From JBDHAC01 sp039588215 (GTDB lineage Bacteria > Gemmatimonadota > Gemmatimonadetes > Palauibacterales > Palauibacteraceae): a DNA stretch of 64,000 nucleotides. This document shows, one piece after another, positions 63,062 to 64,000 of the stretch. The notes under the pieces were generated by a model, which did no database searches, was not told where the DNA came from, and worked only from the letters and a program-made list of their open reading frames with translations. Numbering within the stretch: position 1 is the stretch's first letter; the number at the start of each line of letters is the position of its first letter. The stretch is taken from contig JBDHAD010000015.1 in assembly GCA_039588215.1 (NCBI GenBank), forward strand, positions 1-64,000, given 5' to 3'. The translations under genes were made by a program, and so were the position numbers.

Positions 63062-64000
63062 CGGGAACAGAACGGTCCGGATCCTGCCCGACCACGTGGC
63101 GAACCAGATCGCGGCGGGGGAGGTCGTGGAGCGCCCGGCGTCGGCGGTCAAGGAGCTGGTGGAGAACTCACTGGACGCCGGCGCCACTCGGATCGAGGTG
63201 ATCTTGCGCGGCGGCGGCAAGAACGAAGTGCGGGTCATCGACGATGGACACGGAATGGACCAGCGCGACGCCGTCCTCGCCCTCGATCGCCATGCCACCA
63301 GCAAGATCCGGGTCGCCGAAGACCTGCAGGCCGTGTCCTCGTTCGGGTTCCGGGGCGAGGCGTTGCCCGCGATGGCTGCCGTCAGTCGCTTCGAGCTCCA
63401 CACGTCGACCGAGGGTGGGGAGGGGACTCGAATACGGGTGGAGTCCGGCCGCATCCGCGGGGTGGATGAGTCTCCGCGACGCCGTGGGACGACCGTCACC
63501 GTAGGGTCGTTGTTTCACGACGTTCCTGCGCGCGCCAAGTTCCTGCGTGCCGCCGCAACAGAAACGCGCGCGGCCAGCGAGGCGGTTCTCCACCTGGCCC
63601 TCGCGCACCCTACCGTCGTTTTTCGACTGGAGTCCAATGGGCGTGAGCTGCTGCACCTGATGCCCTCGGCCCGGCTCGACGATCGGGTTACGGCGATCTG
63701 GCCCGACCTGGCCGACACTTTGATTCCGTTGGATTCGTCAGCCGGGGAGCTCAGGGTTACCGGGCTCATCCAGCGGCCCGACGCCGCCCGCCCGCGCGGC
63801 GGCAAGAGATACTCGTTCATCAACGGCCGCCCCTTCCGTGATCCCGTTCTCGCACGCCTGGTCGACGACGCGTACCGAACGACGGTCCAAGAGGGCATGC
63901 ACCCCTCCTTTTTCCTCTTCCTCGACATGCCGCCGGACAAGGTGGACGTGAACGTGCACCCTGCGAAGATCGAAGTCCGTTTTCGCGATCGAGAGGCCGT
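63051..64000 (+). CDS. mutL: DNA mismatch repair protein MutL (partial, cut by window edge)
   Basis: The first 316 codons of mutL, running off the right edge. All GHKL ATPase motifs are present: QIAAGEVVERPASAVKELVE, ENSLDAGATRIEVILRGGG, RVIDDGHGMDQRD, RHATSKI and FGFRGEALPAMAAVSRFEL. The transducer domain begins at TVGSLFHDVPARAKFL and includes KRYSFINGRPFRDPVLAR and VDVNVHPAKIEVRFRD. The ATG at 63051 lies inside the tatD end (11-base overlap). The endonuclease-containing C-terminal domain, if any, is outside. Confidence 0.95.
   Translation, partial: MVSSGNRTVRILPDHVANQIAAGEVVERPASAVKELVENSLDAGATRIEVILRGGGKNEVRVIDDGHGMDQRDAVLALDRHATSKIRVAEDLQAVSSFGFRGEALPAMAAVSRFELHTSTEGGEGTRIRVESGRIRGVDESPRRRGTTVTVGSLFHDVPARAKFLRAAATETRAASEAVLHLALAHPTVVFRLESNGRELLHLMPSARLDDRVTAIWPDLADTLIPLDSSAGELRVTGLIQRPDAARPRGGKRYSFINGRPFRDPVLARLVDDAYRTTVQEGMHPSFFLFLDMPPDKVDVNVHPAKIEVRFRDREA

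Noticed and set aside
1..64000. CRISPR array, rRNA genes or intact insertion sequence
   Set aside because: I saw no regularly spaced repeats, no rRNA signature and no transposase motif; the only mobile trace is the integrase remnant.

Overview
This window is ordinary chromosomal DNA from a GC-rich, Gram-negative (diderm) bacterium. The mix of genes fits Gemmatimonadota or a neighbouring phylum: an Oar-like TonB-dependent receptor with an N-terminal carboxypeptidase-regulatory domain, a DUF5117-type zinc metalloprotease lipoprotein, a Tad pilus locus, a MoxR/Bat operon, many TPR and lipoprotein genes, and frequent GTG starts. That assignment is inference from gene content, not from a marker phylogeny.

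Layout. 1-4253 (minus strand) is the proximal part of a Flp/Tad pilus operon: flp pilin, cpaA prepilin peptidase, a TadE-like pseudopilin, cpaB, the cpaC secretin and a TadG-like protein cut by the left edge. 4903-9963 holds a multispanning membrane protein, a terpene-cyclase-like toroid protein overlapping a DUF362 protein, an unknown gene and tag. 10472-15231 holds secreted or unknown genes: a CAP-domain lipoprotein, a D-aminoacylase-like amidohydrolase, a 44-residue-repeat protein and a TlpA-type thioredoxin. 15220-23571 holds an ABC exporter, ctaA, a thiolase, gltX, tadA and an NhaC antiporter with an extra N-terminal domain. 23812-26713 is a tightly coupled pyrR-pyrB-pyrC operon with a good candidate promoter. 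26849-31028 holds an acidic coiled-coil protein, rpsT, a site-2-type protease, scpA, scpB and a pseudouridine synthase. 31046-38519 is an unknown Rossmann protein followed by an overlapping MoxR-DUF58-BatD-like-BatA-BatB-BatC-like operon.

38562-41279 holds pcm, selD, upp and a CAU-anticodon tRNA. selD is the main hidden feature. Its start is at 39398 and it reads through an in-frame UGA at 39455-39457 inside the catalytic motif GAG-U-ACK, so it is a selenocysteine-containing selenophosphate synthetase that ordinary gene calling would truncate to 39512. A hairpin just after the UGA is a plausible bacterial SECIS element.

The tRNA gene at 41206-41279 is the site of a small decayed integrative element (about 41235-43685). 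It has an integrase C-terminal remnant next to the tRNA, one lipoprotein as cargo, and a second copy of the tRNA 3' half at the far end, split by a 39-bp hairpin-forming insertion.

43828-57746 is rich in envelope genes: a secreted TPR protein, a small beta-barrel protein, a secreted JAMM-like protein, a DinB-like protein, a HAD hydrolase, a 1032-residue TonB-dependent receptor, Hsp20, a BON-LysM protein, a DUF937 protein, a metzincin-type lipoprotein and a double SnoaL-like lipoprotein. 57962-64000 holds a DASS transporter, secD, secF, a TatD DNase and the first 316 codons of mutL, cut by the right edge.
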